Of a stretch of DNA of 64,000 nucleotides, positions 44,977 through 60,184 are shown piece by piece. The translations under genes were made by a program, and so were the position numbers. How positions within the stretch are numbered: position 1 is the first letter of the stretch; the number at the start of each line of letters is the position of its first letter. Below the pieces are notes generated by a model that had not been told where the DNA came from, searched no databases, and worked only from the letters and a program-made list of their open reading frames with translations. Source of the stretch: Cristatella mucedo (lineage: Eukaryota > Bryozoa > Phylactolaemata > Cristatellidae); contig WPIO01000158.1 in NCBI GenBank assembly GCA_009760855.2, positions 551,001 to 615,000 on the forward strand, in the 5' to 3' direction.

Positions 44977-45372
44977 GTGAGTAAACAATTGTTCTAGTCT
45001 CCCGTTTTGCAGCAGTGTTCACTCAGGAATTTTAAGATAGCTCCGAGAATTTATAAGTAGACGAGTCAGTTTATCACTTACCACTTACGAACGGTGCGCG
45101 TAATGTTATGAAACTTTTGTTTCAATAAAGTAGGCAGCACACTTTCATCTGACTCATCTTGCGATTGAGATTACAAGATTGCTTTAAAGAAACCCCCATA
45201 GTTAGACTATTTTTACTTGAAATTGCTTGGGGAAGAGGCGAAGCGACACAAAAAATAGCTGCATACGCCTCAAAACTCTAAAGCAAGTGAACGCTGGTAA
45301 TGAGCTACTACCGTATAGCCTGGAGGACGTGGAGTGGATCCTATGACAGTGGGCGTACTGGCTGCCTGTAGG

Positions 45373-45654
45373 TCACATCGACGTCTCAGTTGTTTCGTTA
45401 CGTAAGTGCTCAGTAAGATCCAGCCGCCTTTGGAACAGCAGAAGGGCCGTGGCTCGGGCTGCCGACTTTTTGTGCTTGCCGCGGTCCCTTTCCATGGCCT
45501 CCTGTTCTGCCTGTAGCTGACAGACTAGACGGCCCCTCCCCCACTTCACGGCAGCTCGAACATTGCACCCGCTCGGCAGCGCACGCCAGCCGCGCTTCGC
45601 ATAGTCTGTAGGAACCATGCCCAAGGCCAGAACGCGCCTTCGCGGCGCCGGCAT
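45373..45654 (-). CDS. Short GC-rich minus-strand reading frame, hypothetical protein
   Basis: A 93-codon frame starts with ATG at 45654 and ends with TGA at 45373. It begins MPAPRRRVLALGMVPTDYAK and later contains QLQAEQEAMERDRGKHKKSA and TALLLFQRRLDLTEHLR. The third codon positions are markedly G/C-rich and the second half is Glu/Lys/Arg-rich and helical-looking, as in a real protein. The N-terminus is basic and could be a mitochondrial targeting sequence. It sits in a CpG-rich stretch (about 45400-46050) in the last intron of the kinase gene, in antisense. I recognise no family. It could be a small gene, a retrocopied fragment or a chance frame. Confidence 0.3.
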   Translation of the reverse strand: MPAPRRRVLALGMVPTDYAKRGWRALPSGCNVRAAVKWGRGRLVCQLQAEQEAMERDRGKHKKSAARATALLLFQRRLDLTEHLRNETTETSM

Positions 45655-46591
45655 TGGGCGTAAATTAAGTTTTCTGGCAGCAAGTCTTTCGAGCTAGCAG
45701 ACGGTGGAGCATGACGCGAAGCACGAGGAGACGACTAGGGGGGTGTGGGGAGGAGGGGCCGAGCGAAGGAACTGCATGAGAGAGCAGGCTGGATGACGAC
45801 GGGCTCGCATGCAGCGGCCCAGGAGGCGGCTGCCGGGTCCGCATTGTCTGCTGCAAGCTGGCGTGAGAATGTGCCTGTGCGCGGAAGTGACGTCTTCCGA
45901 CAGACGTGGCTCGCAGTCCATCTCGCGACGGCCATGCAGACAATTCGGTCGCGTGAAGCATCACACGGAGGCTCCACATTCTAGGTCGGTGAACCCGGTC
46001 TGGAAAACTTGGCAGCTTGTCGGAAGGCTGCTGCCTGGGGCTTTCCGATAAGGCTGCAGCATAATCCACGATGATGGTGACATCGTTGGGCAAAAGAACG
46101 ATGTCATGATATACGGTGTGAGCTCACCGTTTGCAGCAGCTATTGACACTCAATAGGTTAAGGCGGCTTAGTAATGCGGCTTCCTCCTGGTGGGGGGGGG
46201 GAGTACCGACTTGGCCTTGCGGCTTTGTGTGTTCTTTGATGGTAGTCAACTGGATTCTGCTGACGTGTGACGTGGGCAGGGGCTCATTGGGTGGATGAGG
46301 GCCCAGACTGCAAGCCAGGCTCTCCAGCAGGCCACGAGATCAGATAGACCGGAATCAGTAGGTGACAAGGCTTATTTATGGCAGCTAGTAAATTGCCCGA
46401 GGCTTGACTATGACTCATTACTGCAATAGTGTCTTTGACTTACATACACGGCAACCACCAGACAAATCGCTCTTGTGTGCATTCTGCGACGGTGACTGGC
46501 AAGTTAGGCCTGCAGTCATTGTGTACATTCGGTCAATCCCGGAGAGGTGAAGCCATGAGACGCTTGAGGAGCCGCTCGAGGTCTCCCCTGG

Positions 46592-46747
46592 GTCTAAGCT
46601 GGGGGCTAAGGCGTTCTCACTTCACGACGCAGGTCGTGTATTCGAGTCCTGCCGAAGACAATCCTTTATTTCATGCTGCAAGCTGGGTGGTAGCCTAGAA
46701 GGCTTATCTGGTGCCACAAAAAACGAGGCTGTTGCATCAGCTAATCT
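46592..46747 (+). mobile_element. SINE family 2 abutting the candidate last-exon acceptor
   Basis: Head ggtctaagctgggggctaaggcg, box B gcaggtcgtgtattcgagtcctgc, body gacaatcctttatttcatgctgcaag, tail gaggctgttgcatcagctaatc. The element ends about 10 bp before the exon at 46757, and its terminal CTAAT is well placed to serve as branch point. Confidence 0.82.
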
Positions 46748-46756
46748 TTACTTTAG

Positions 46757-46853
46757 ATGCTGCGCAGGTCCAAGATTGGAGGACTACTGGAAAGTGGACG
46801 ACCGATCATACGTGAACTACTGGCCGAATGACCTCCTGCAGATGTCCCAGTAA
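46757..46853 (+). CDS. Candidate C-terminal exon of the CK1 gamma gene (or of a short overlapping transcript)
   Basis: After ctaatctttactttag, a frame starting with the third base of a codon reads CCAGPRLEDYWKVDD, then RSYVNYWPNDLLQMSQ and TAA. Joined to the phase-2 end of the 17902-18047 exon it gives EEAK-CC, the same place where CK1 gamma kinases carry their palmitoylated C-terminal cysteines. The basic FFKRK stretch of known gamma kinases is absent. The stop is overlapped by a strong donor (CCA|GTAAGT at 46850), so the exon may be terminal or may splice on to 46899. The same phase is also supplied by a tiny ATG exon at 44969-44976, which would give MGR-CC. A family-2 SINE ends about 10 bp upstream and seems to supply the branch-point sequence. 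The Tyr/Trp-rich composition looks coding, but I recognise no homologue. Confidence 0.45.
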
Positions 46854-46898
46854 GTACATGCGTATGAATGAAAGGCTAGCAGTGACTGATTCCTCTAG

Positions 46899-46980
46899 CT
46901 GCTGCTGCTGCTGCATTTTCAACCGTTACGGAACGATGGCACTAGCGTGCTCGACCACTATTACTAGCAGAACTACTTGA
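46899..46980 (+). CDS. Possible alternative last exon with a five-cysteine run
   Basis: Following gactgattcctctag, the frame in phase 2 reads CCCCCIFNRYGTMALACS and stops at TGA (46978-46980). If joined to the 46757 exon it uses an intron of 49 nt (46850-46898). If joined directly to the 17902-18047 exon it gives EEAN-CCCCCIFNR, which resembles the AKCCCFFKRK palmitoylation tail of known CK1 gamma kinases more closely than the 46757 exon does. The cysteines come from a short (CTG)n run, so chance is a real alternative. Confidence 0.3.
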
Positions 46981-47023
46981 TCGTCAAATTCCGTACAGCT
47001 GCATGAGTCAGCTGGCGGTAGCG

Positions 47024-47029
47024 AATAAA
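47024..47029 (+). terminator. Possible polyadenylation signal for the CK1 gamma gene
   Basis: A canonical AATAAA lies 44 bp after the TGA at 46978-46980 and about 170 bp after the TAA at 46851. It is the first such hexamer downstream of both candidate stops. Another AATAAA is at about 47588. No strong GT-rich downstream element is visible, so the call rests on position. Confidence 0.35.
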
Positions 47030-50867
<3,838 letters not shown>

Positions 50868-51010
50868 AGCGCCCTAAGAGAATTTAATCTCTATACAGGC
50901 GCTTCACACACGCCATGCGGCTCGAGCTCACGACGTCGAGCATCGATTACCTTCACCTTGACCTTGGTCAGGGCGAGCACCTTAACCACGGGGCCAAACC
51001 ACTTCGGCGA
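50868..51010 (-). mobile_element. SINE family 1
   Basis: Minus-strand copy with the tail (tagcgccctaagagaatttaatctctatacaggcgcttcacac), box B region (gctcgagctcacgacgtcgag) and box A (revcomp of caccttaaccacggggccaaacc). Confidence 0.83.
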
Positions 51011-53704
51011 TAGATAGCAGCGGATCGAAGCAGTTCATTGATCCAGTTTGACGTGAAGAACAAAAAAATATGCTTCACTTGGTTCTCTAATGGCAGAAAT
51101 CGGAACACTAAAGAACACAGGACAAGCCAGGACGCTGTCTACTTGGTCGCCGTGCGACCCGAGGTGATTGTTACTATTGGTCTTTTAGTCTGCATGAAAA
51201 ACTGCTTGACATTAGTAAGAGATACTTTAAGTGCTCAGCTGAAATGTTCTGCAATGACATTGGCTATTCTTTTGGCTGTTCCATTAAACAGTATACCTAG
51301 AAGCAGCATTGCGTTTTACAATGATCTGATTTGTCGACTAACAGCTCCGTTGCCCAATGGAGGCAGTCGTTAACAACCAAGTTCTCATGCAGTCGCAAAG
51401 TCATCGATTGTGCACAGTTTCTAATGGGATCTCTTGAGTAATTTCGGCAAGCTTATCGAGTTTACAGAGCTGGGGGCCAACTACAAACATTTAATTCTTG
51501 AACCTGGACAACCGGCTTCTGGCACAAAGCTGTCTTCGGAGTGTAAGCTGAATATTTGAATAGTGAAATTATCTTTTGTTTATTTTTTGTATCTTAAGTT
51601 TAGAACGTACAGGCGACGGAATTAGCAAGTAACTAACTCGACTAGGTGTGTGCCAAATGCAGGGTCACTCTTCTTCGTTATGTATATACGTGTACACATC
51701 AATTGGTGTGACTTTTGTAGTTACTATATATAGTTGGCAGTAAACTCTAGGGTCGGCGGTTCACCATATCTGTATTGCTGCCAAACAGTACAAAGTGCAG
51801 GGAAATAGAGCAAGTCAAGTGATTGACTTGAGAGAACGCTGCACTTTTCCAGCCAAAGAACTGTACAGGACACTGGAGCGGCAGAGAGTGAGTCGCACCT
51901 AGAGTTGACCGCTCAGTTGGGCTGTGGACCTCAGCGGCCGGTAGCAGCATGTTTAGCAGCACGTCAGGTAGCTACAGGTCAGCTTGTGCTGTGCATCACC
52001 TCTCGTATGCAGATCGGGCGAGGGCTGAAGGTTAATTAGAATAAGTAGCCATCCTTACCTGTCAGCGACTGTCTAACGTCAGTGCCACTTGCTCGCTTGT
52101 CACGCGCTTTTGGCCATAGACTCGGAGACTGAAGGCCTCGGGCTAATGGTCTTCTGCGAGCCAAGCCGGCTGGCTGCATGCCTAACATCCAACCTGCACC
52201 GATCGGCAGGACAAGTGGAAGTCGCTGCACCCCTCCGACCTGCATCAGACGGGCACAACGCTACGGCCAGCACTCGAGCTTAAACCTTTGGCGTTTGTAA
52301 TGGGTGCTCTTCGCGATAAGACGCGCTAGCGGGCTTTCGGCCTACCTAGAGTAGACACGTGACGCTGCTGCAATCAGCAGCCCCCAGCTACACGGACGCC
52401 AGCAGACTTTCGGGCGAGCGAAGACGGTGGCTCACATTAGTGGCTGCTGATGTTTGTGCCATCGGGACCTGCAGATCTGCACGAGTCGGCTTTCATATAC
52501 TTTCAACTTTAGCTTACGATGTGCAAACGGGTATCTCCGTCGCTCACGCCCCTAGAGTAGGATGCTAGCACGACGCGTTGCGGCAATCTCGCCACGACGT
52601 ATATAGCAGAGAGTTTTAGTAAAGCTGACCACGATTGTGTTGCCGAGCAAAGATAAAAAAGAGTGGCAGACGTTTGAGGCAAGTATGCAGAAGGTGTATA
52701 GGCAAAAGAAGTATAGCTCCACAGTTTGGGCCACACTTAACAGTTTAAACGTAAGTACACAATAATGAGCAGGCCTATAGATGACGATTTGAGATTCTTA
52801 ACCCGTTAGTGTGCTTCGGAATCGTGGTAAATTTGCCGAAGCCCGGAACAAGTGGCGATCTAAGATAGCTGAAGAGAAAACAATGTGTTATCTTTTTACT
52901 GTTTAAAATCGCAGGCTCGTCTGTAGAACCGGGGGTTGCATCGGAATTATGGACATATTTAAACGGGTGAAAAAATGTATTGGAAGTCAAGCTAGTATAA
53001 CGCTGCAGTAATAAATGAGCTTGGAAGTAGAGGATTGACTAGTTTGGCTGTAATGGAACTCCGTATTGCGTGCACTACCTATCGATACTCGTGAACTGAT
53101 AGACCTGGAGATTGTAATAGTTATTTTAGAAATGCTTTTGTTGTACTTATCTCCTCTATCATAGGCACGTTAGTTACACATGTCGGTAACACTGTCAAAG
53201 ATACAGCATAGATTTTTAGAGTTGCTGTTATTTTCATAAATAGATTGACACTAATACTGCATGCATGTCTATTTTTTCGGATGCAAGCAGCTTAGGGTTT
53301 CCCATTAAGGAGAAATTCGGCGATTGCAGTTTGAATGGCTGACACTAGAGCATCAGCAAAGTAGGCAGCGCCAAAGAGACTCGGAGTGTCGAAATGCTGG
53401 GTTCTGCTGGTTAGGCCCGTGCTTGCAGGTCCCAGGCTTTGGCCCGGTTGGTGTAGCCTCGCAATGTCACACAGCTGGAGAGTGAAGAGGGACATTATCA
53501 CTATGCCATCAGTGCTTACCCTTGGAAGGAAGACTTACCAGTTTACAGCCAAACTGTCTGGCTTGCAGCTTGGCAGCCTATCAGATGAGACATGCAGCAA
53601 TCTGTCTGATGGCGACAATCAAGTCATCGCAGCACGTGATCAGAGATCGAGACGTCGTTGGCGTATGCCGGAGCAGTACTGTAATAACGATAGAAAAAGA
53701 CCGT
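51011..53704. other. Unassigned
   Basis: No repeat family was recognised. The plus frame 51038-51373 (IVTIGLLVCMKNCLTLVRDT) is open but without homology or splice context. Confidence 0.5.
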
Positions 53705-54312
53705 TTGAACAAGAGAACTTAACACCCCGCCTAGGCACTTTACAACTCGCTGCTAGAGAATGAGTACCTCAGGGTTAGTGCCTTGCACGGTAATGTCAAG
53801 CATGACAAGTGTAAACCTGGTCATGCTTAGGCAGGCATGCTAAAGCAAACATGAAGACACTCGTGGCCACTTGTTAGTAGGCTCTCTGGCTAGTAACGTC
53901 ATGCACATGAACCATGCACGTGTAAGCATGCAAAGCGCATCGGGAAAAAGGACAAGTTCAATGAGGACAAGCGAAACCTGCCCAGATCAGAACGCGTCTT
54001 CAGCTGAGACTCGGAGGTCTTCGAGGATACCGATCGTACCCGGAATCCAGCTCCAGCACTTGCGGTGCATATGAGCTGAAGGCTCAATCATCAAAAGGTT
54101 TAAATTTAGTGCGAGGGACGGAGAGACGACCAAATACTGAGGAGCAGGCGGTGCGATAGTGTTTACTGGATGAGTGAGGAGGTCGGATAAGTACGCTTGT
54201 GCAAGCAAGTGAAGTGACCTGTAAGGTAGACTGGGATCTTGAAATCGAGTCAATGCTTGATGGGGAGTCTGAGAAGCTCAGACAGAAGTGGCATGATGCG
54301 GTAGCCACACCA
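53705..54312 (-). mobile_element. LINE family A relative, RT C-terminus and 3' end
   Basis: On the minus strand it reads RSLHLLAQAYLSDLLTHPVN and SVFGRLSVPRTKFKPFDD, with the C-terminal LINE order thumb-like segment, then AEDAF, then a non-coding 3' region. The tail (revcomp of ctaggcactttacaactcgctgc) lies near 53735. Multiple frameshifts show that it is inactive. Confidence 0.78.
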
Positions 54313-55185
54313 TTGGCGATAGACCAGACGAACCGATAAGTTGTGTACCAATTGTAGATGCTTCATTTCATTTAAACGCATTCTTTTAATGCAAAAGAGA
54401 CATCTTTAATTTTCAAATTGAACAACGTCTACCACCGATTTTCACTGGTACTTGCTAGATATATTAATTAATCGATCGTGTAGCACCCTAAGAATGCTCC
54501 AGGTGCTATTATAGAGTTGATAGCCAACGGTTAGTGGCGCACACGGTATTGCGGTTAGACGTGCATTCAAAGGGAAACGAGAAAACACCCAAGTGCCACC
54601 AGCCATTGAGACTTCCGGTTCGGAGATGCTTCGAATCGTGCACAGACAGGTAAGCCCACGGAGCAATCACGAACAACAACAGAAACAAAAAACAAGTTCA
54701 CTTAGGCGAAGGGAAAGCCGAGCAGAACAAAAGATGCGTCATATCGGGGACTTAATTAATGCGAAGTCATTGCACTCGCGGAAGTAAATTCCAGACTTAA
54801 TGTGTATACGAACGGATACAGCGAGTGCTGCCAAAGCCCAACAAGCACCTCACCTGCGACTAAGTCAACAGCAGGAAGGGGTGCAAGCACTTCGCAATTC
54901 AGCCAGCGGGTTTGTTTCTTGCCTGACAGTAGGGGGCCGGGCGGGGGCGTGGTGGCTCACCGGCAAGGCCGGCCCACACTTGGGCCCACATTGCAAGAAT
55001 CACTGGGGAATTTCCCGTGAATTTTTAGGGGCATAAGCAAGTATTTTATAGTACTACAATCAGCCGGGAATTTCCTGGTGCTAGTCAGCTAAGTGCAGCA
55101 GCCGAATGGACCAGATGTTCTCGTGCTGGCGTTTGTATTGATTCCTTCGGTACGGCAACGTTGAATTGCGATTGTGTTCGCATAT

Positions 55186-55326
55186 CGCCTGCATACCTGC
55201 GTGCCTGCATACCTGCGTGCCTGCCTGCATACCTGCGTGCCTGCCTGCATACCTGCGTGCCTGCATACCTGCGTGCCTGCGTGCCTGCGTGCATACCTGC
55301 GTGCCTGCGTGCATACCTGCGTGCAT
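55186..55326. repeat. Tandem array of CCTGCATACCTGCGTG-type units
   Basis: Tetranucleotides CTGC/CTGCG/ATAC are arranged in higher-order units of 12-20 bp. The array is open in frames on both strands (for example LRACIPACLPAYLRAC), which is a by-product of a 4-bp/12-bp period and not evidence of a gene. Confidence 0.92.
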
Positions 55327-55715
55327 TGAAGGCTGCTCCTCCGATTCTTTAGCAGCGCTAGCTCTACCAGTGTAGGCCATCGGGCAGGGCAGCACGATCT
55401 AACACTCGTTACTCATGCTAACATTATTGTTTGTGCAAAGGACGTAGTCCGGAGCCGCTTCACACATTTGCTGTAGATTTTACCCAAGCAAGCATTGCCA
55501 GCATGTGTAGCTCAGTTCAATAGTTCGTCCTTCCGCGCAGATTATACGTAGCAATTCCTCACGAGGCAAGTGCATGTGCTCGTTTTTTGTACGAAGCCAT
55601 CACGGTAAGGAAATAGGTAGCCATAAGAAAGCATAATCGATGAAGAATGTTGAAAAACGCGAGACCTGTGTAAGTAGCAGCAAGCGAAAGCTAGCGGTCA
55701 CATAGGCCGCTCTCT

Positions 55716-55880
55716 ACCTGATTTAAGAGCCTCATTTTTATAGTGGCGGAAGAGCCTTATTGGCTATCACCAACGCTTGCATTTGGCAATACAGGATCGC
55801 CCACTGCAGGATTCGAACCCACGTCCTCTGTTATGAAGAGCAAACACCTTAACTCCTGGGCTATCACGGCCCATGCTAAT
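55716..55880 (-). mobile_element. SINE family 2
   Basis: Minus-strand copy: tail (ctgatttaagagcctcatttttatagtggcggaagagcc), body (caatacaggatcgcccactgcagg), box B (attcgaacccacgtcct) and box A (caccttaactcctgggctatcacggc). Confidence 0.84.
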
Positions 55881-56120
55881 CGTCTTTTGAAGAAACAGCT
55901 CGGCGATCATTTGAGGCAGGCTGGTAAGCAAGTATAACAAAAAAAGTGGCTCTCATATTTGCGAGCTCTCGACTGTACCTGCAGGTCCCTGGTGACTATA
56001 TGCATTTCTATTTTTAATTATAAAACCTGTGGGCGGAATTTTCTGTTGCTACCGGACTGGTACACAATAGTTAGCTGCTTCTATTTTCTGCAAGTGCAGA
56101 AAGAAAGCACGCCTCAAATG

Positions 56121-56151
56121 CCGCATCCAATCTCTCAGCGATTGGATGCGG
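56121..56151. repeat. Perfect 12-bp inverted repeat (hairpin)
   Basis: The arms ccgcatccaatc (56121-56132) and gattggatgcgg (56140-56151) are perfect complements around a 7-nt spacer (tctcagc). Confidence 0.9.
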
Positions 56152-57235
56152 TTCACGTAAAACGGTAGCGTCTAACTAATCCCCATTATCTAATCTTTCA
56201 TAATCCCGAGGACTATGAGGGATTGAGCAAGCAATGAAGGCTAGCTGTTAAATTCAGGGATCAGTGTGACAGTGACAGTAATCTGCGCGCTTGATAGCTG
56301 CGCTGGCTGGCTCAGCAGATAAGCCCCCTCGGCTGGCGCTCGGGGACGTTTCTGAGCGAACCACGATGCCGCCATTCGCTTCGCTGTCGTGCAGGCAGGA
56401 CACAAGACCGGGAGTAGGGATTGGATGCAAGCGTGGCTTCTCGGTCCGCTCAACAGCGAGCAGCAGCTGAGCAGAGCTGATATATTCAAGACCGGCTACG
56501 CCCAGGGACGTCGCAAACAGACAACAAAGCACCAGTTCCTGGAAGCAATGCTAAAGAGGGGACCGATAAGCGGGCACCTCGAACTCGTGCTACACGCTTG
56601 CACCGACGTTTACTTTGTCCTTTACAGGATCTTCTTCATCCTTTACAGACAGAGCTCTTGTTTACTACTCTCGAGGCACCCAGGTAGTCAGTCCTCCGTG
56701 CCGTTTCCCTTTACTTGTTTGCGCTGTTCGTTCAATGCGAATTCGCTACTTGGCGTTTTGTCATCAGATCCGGCAGCTGACGGTATGGTTGGAGACAAAG
56801 CGGTCGAGTCAAGTTTTTTTCCCTTTGACCTGAGCCTGATTGCAACTCCCGCTGATTCCAACGTGCTGCCACTAGGCAAGTTCCGAAACTGTCCGCTGGA
56901 GGCAAGTGCCCGGGTGGAGGAGAGGAGAACTGATGTGCCATCTTGCCGTCAGCTGCCGACAGAGTAAAACCAAAAGACACGTACTACCGGACAGCAAGGA
57001 TAGGGTTAACAGCTCGAGGTTCGGCTGGAAATCCTGTGGGACATTGCTGAGGCAAGGCGTAAATTATAGCTCGGATGGAAACGAGCGGCCAGCTTTCGAC
57101 GTGGCATCGAGGCGCAGCTCTGGCTGCTTCGGAGCAACGGCATATCCGTATCTGGGCCGTAAAAGCGAAGGCAGCGAGTCTCGTGGACCGATGGCTCACC
57201 GATCAGACTAGCTACCCACACTCTGATTAACTTAC

Positions 57236-57305
57236 CATAATAATGATAATAATAATAATACATTTGAATAGCGCCCTCAGAGAACTGAATCTCTCTCTCT
57301 CTCAC

Positions 57306-57343
<38 letters not shown>

Positions 57344-57650
57344 GGCACTTTACAGATGCTGCATATAAAGCATTACCAAATATTTGGTGGTAACATCCGC
57401 AAGCAGCAGGCAAACCAAGCAGCAGGCACGAGCAATTAAGCAGGTGCGTGCACACGAAGGACGAATCGCAAAGACCCACCAAATGTTGTTACAAAGAGGT
57501 GCGTTCTAAGCTTAAATATCGTCATGTCAGGGGACGTTGTGACGTGCGTCGGTAGTGAGTTCCAGGCTTTGGGACCATACGAACTAAAGGCACCGTCTCC
57601 TACGGTTTTGAGGCGTACGAGGTATGGCTAAACGATTGGAGTCAGAACTG
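57236..57650 (-). mobile_element. LINE family A 3' end containing a (CT)n expansion
   Basis: A minus-strand tail with (ATT)n at 57238-57260, tagcgccctcagagaactgaat, a (CT)n run, then taggcactttacag. Upstream on that strand lies the 3' region (aaggacgaatcgcaaagacccacc) and the coding end (revcomp of gtagtgagttccaggctttgggacc, giving PKAWNSLPT). The simple repeat sits exactly where other copies have 'AGAAAGAGATTGAG'. Confidence 0.82.
57290..57342. repeat. (CT)n microsatellite within a LINE tail
   Basis: CT run with one ctcactcact interruption, at the position of the AGAAAGAGATT motif of the minus-strand LINE tail. Confidence 0.96.
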
Positions 57651-57815
57651 CGGGTTGCCATAGGTTTCCACATGAGTTTGAGGATAAAGTGAACGGGTAT
57701 TGGTAGCAGTGGGTGCTGGTTTAGGGTTTGATACGTAATTGCAGCAATTATTAAGCTGGCGATGCCTCACCTGCCACCGGCAAACTCACGGAAGCCTGTC
57801 GAGGAATAAAGAATG

Positions 57816-57850
57816 GGAGAGAGAGAGAGAGAGAGAGAAAGGGAGAGAGA
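57816..57850. repeat. (GA)n microsatellite
   Basis: GA run with one aaaggg interruption. Confidence 0.93.
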
Positions 57851-58484
57851 ATGGGGAACTCTCTGTGAGCGCTATTAGCTGCAAACGAGCCGATTGACTT
57901 GGCTGGCCGTTCGGGCTCCAGACAGCTTCGAGACGAGTGTGTGAGCGAAGACGACGTACCCAGGTCGGAGACGCTACGCAGCCGTCCTATTACAAGTAGT
58001 GCTTCACTCTTCAGGCACCCGGCCTCACTCCCGCCAAGAGCTTTTGGGCCTAAGCCCCTTCTAGATGAGCAGCTGCAGAAGAAGCACTGAATATTAAGCT
58101 ATTGAAATGGAGTGCAAAAGTTGTTGCTTCTCTTTCGGAGGCGAGAAAAAATTGGTACCCGAATACCTCTGCGAGCCAACCGTCCAGGCAAAGAAAGGAA
58201 ATCGGGACAGATCGGCCGGGCTGCCAAGCAGTGCGCAGCCGCGGGAGCTCGAGCCCCACCGGAGCCCTGGAGCCCTGGAGCACTGGACTCCTGGAGCTCT
58301 TTTATTTATCGTAGGGCAACCGTTATCGTGTGCTTAAAATGTAGATGTGCTCTCTTTGACGTCTGCGCGGCATTTACAAGTTTCATTCAGAAAACCGCTG
58401 TCACAGCTAGTCATCGTGTTAGATCGGTGCCCAAGATTAGGGACTACCCACAGCATAATGATGGCTAGAAAACATCTTGCTAGA

Positions 58485-58585
58485 TTCCTGGTTTGGCCTA
58501 GACTGGACGACAGTAACTCAGTCTCAACTGGGCTACCAAAAAAGCCATCAAGTACAAGGGATGGAGTACAGCTCTCTCGGGTGTC
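58485..58585 (+). mobile_element. LINE family B, short RT fragment
   Basis: The reading RLDDSNSVSTGLPKKPSSTR corresponds to the family-B motif around LDYCNSVLAGLPKKAIRPLQ. Nothing else of the element remains. Confidence 0.5.
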
Positions 58586-60184
58586 TGCATGTGTTGGCTA
58601 GGCTGGGTCGGCACCAATGACGACGTCACGTGTCGGTATGTGGCTCGGCGTAGTTACGATTGTACCCCCGGCTGATGCTCGGCTAATACGGCGTCGTTTA
58701 TGCATGCAGACAGTCCACTTTCTGCTACGGGCACTGTGCCCATATAGCAGGGTGATCGACACAGCAGCCAGCGCCTGTTTATATTTACATTAAATAAACA
58801 CGTCGTAGAGCTATAGGGCTTAGCACTTAGGGTGTGCGTTTTTGGATTTAGGATTTGGTGATGAGGTTTTGTATTTTGGGGTTTAGGATTTTGGTTTCGC
58901 TAGCTACCGTGTTGAGCATCCTGCAATAGACACAGTGCACGTTGCAAATAGTGGGCGGTCTCTATACACAAATAATGTTGTATGAGCTATGATTCTGTAA
59001 GTACTAGGACGCGTAGATAGCAGAGCAAGTCGCAGAATATGCTCCAGTAAAGTGATAGAACGACGACGGACGATAGCTAAGGCTACGGCTACGGCTACGG
59101 GTGGGTGTCGGAGAGGCTAAGGGCGTGCTAAGCGGCGGCCGCAGGCAGCAGCACCCTTTAATTCAGGACAAGCAGCACCAAAAGGACGTTCTGTTTTTTT
59201 AAGATTGGCTCGCTCAACTAAGGTCAAGGCTCATCCATCCCTTTAACCGGTTCAACTAGCAACCCCTAAAGGTCTACTTCGGTTTGTTTGTTCGTGAGTC
59301 CGGCACGGTCATTTATTGACGTCATGCTTACATATGTCCGCTGTGATATTTATGGCATTGCTACGAGGGTACCGCAATGATGAGTGTTATGTCAAACTGA
59401 GAGGGATTTAACTTGCTATTTTGCATATGCATCTGCAATATGCCCTCTCATAGCTGAAACTGAACATGCCTTGCGGCACCGGCGTCTGGGATGCGATGGA
59501 CATGCATAAATAGAATCTGCCCATGACTCTTCATGGAAAAGGCTAACTTCGCAGTTAATATAGATTTAAATGTGGATTCCTGCACGAAATGCCTGCACGT
59601 CTGGGCGTTCCGCGAATGTAACTCAATGCTGATTCACTACTCAGCGCCGAAGAATAAATTTCATGAAATTAGATTTATATTTGTTTTACCAAAAAATTAT
59701 TAAATTTATTTCTACAATACTTTTTTATTTTTCTGCCTGTACGAATTTTTCTCAAATTATTAAGAACTCCAAGCTTGGCAGTTAGTGGGGCGAGCTCACC
59801 AACGAGGTCAGCGGCCACTGAGGCCTGCCTTCCAAAACAAAGTTGGAGTTTGCCGAGATTTTTACAGTGGTGCAGTTACTTTTCATGTAAAACCTGTAGT
59901 TTCCTTCTACCACTGTAGACCGGCGAGTTTATACAGCAATATTTTGGGAACAAAATTTAACGCACAGCGAGCAGAATATAAGGTGTACCTATCGCTGACA
60001 ACATCTAAAAAAACAAACAAAAAAGAAAGCCAATCAGTACGCTGCCGAAACTCAACAGAGATGTCGCATACGACAAACACTACATCAGGAACGGACTGAA
60101 AAGGAAGCCTAGAAGTGTTATGCTGTCAAAGCTCACCGAACGACACACTCGCGATAAGGTCAGAAGCAGAAAGAGAGTGGAGGT

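Larger units (their letters stand above)
54313..57235. other. Unassigned apart from the listed repeats
   Basis: Contains the tandem array at 55186, a SINE-2 at 55716 and a hairpin at 56121. The 192-codon plus frame at 56389-56967 has no recognisable domain and is probably chance. Confidence 0.5.

Noticed and set aside
55081-55395. Frames with MQARRYAG / LRACIPAC repeats suggesting a repeat protein
   Set aside because: The tandem array has a period that keeps frames open on both strands; there is no start, splice or homology support.
56389-56967. 192-codon plus-strand open frame
   Set aside because: No domain, no splice sites with a matching partner and uneven composition; kept only as a note in the unassigned stretch.
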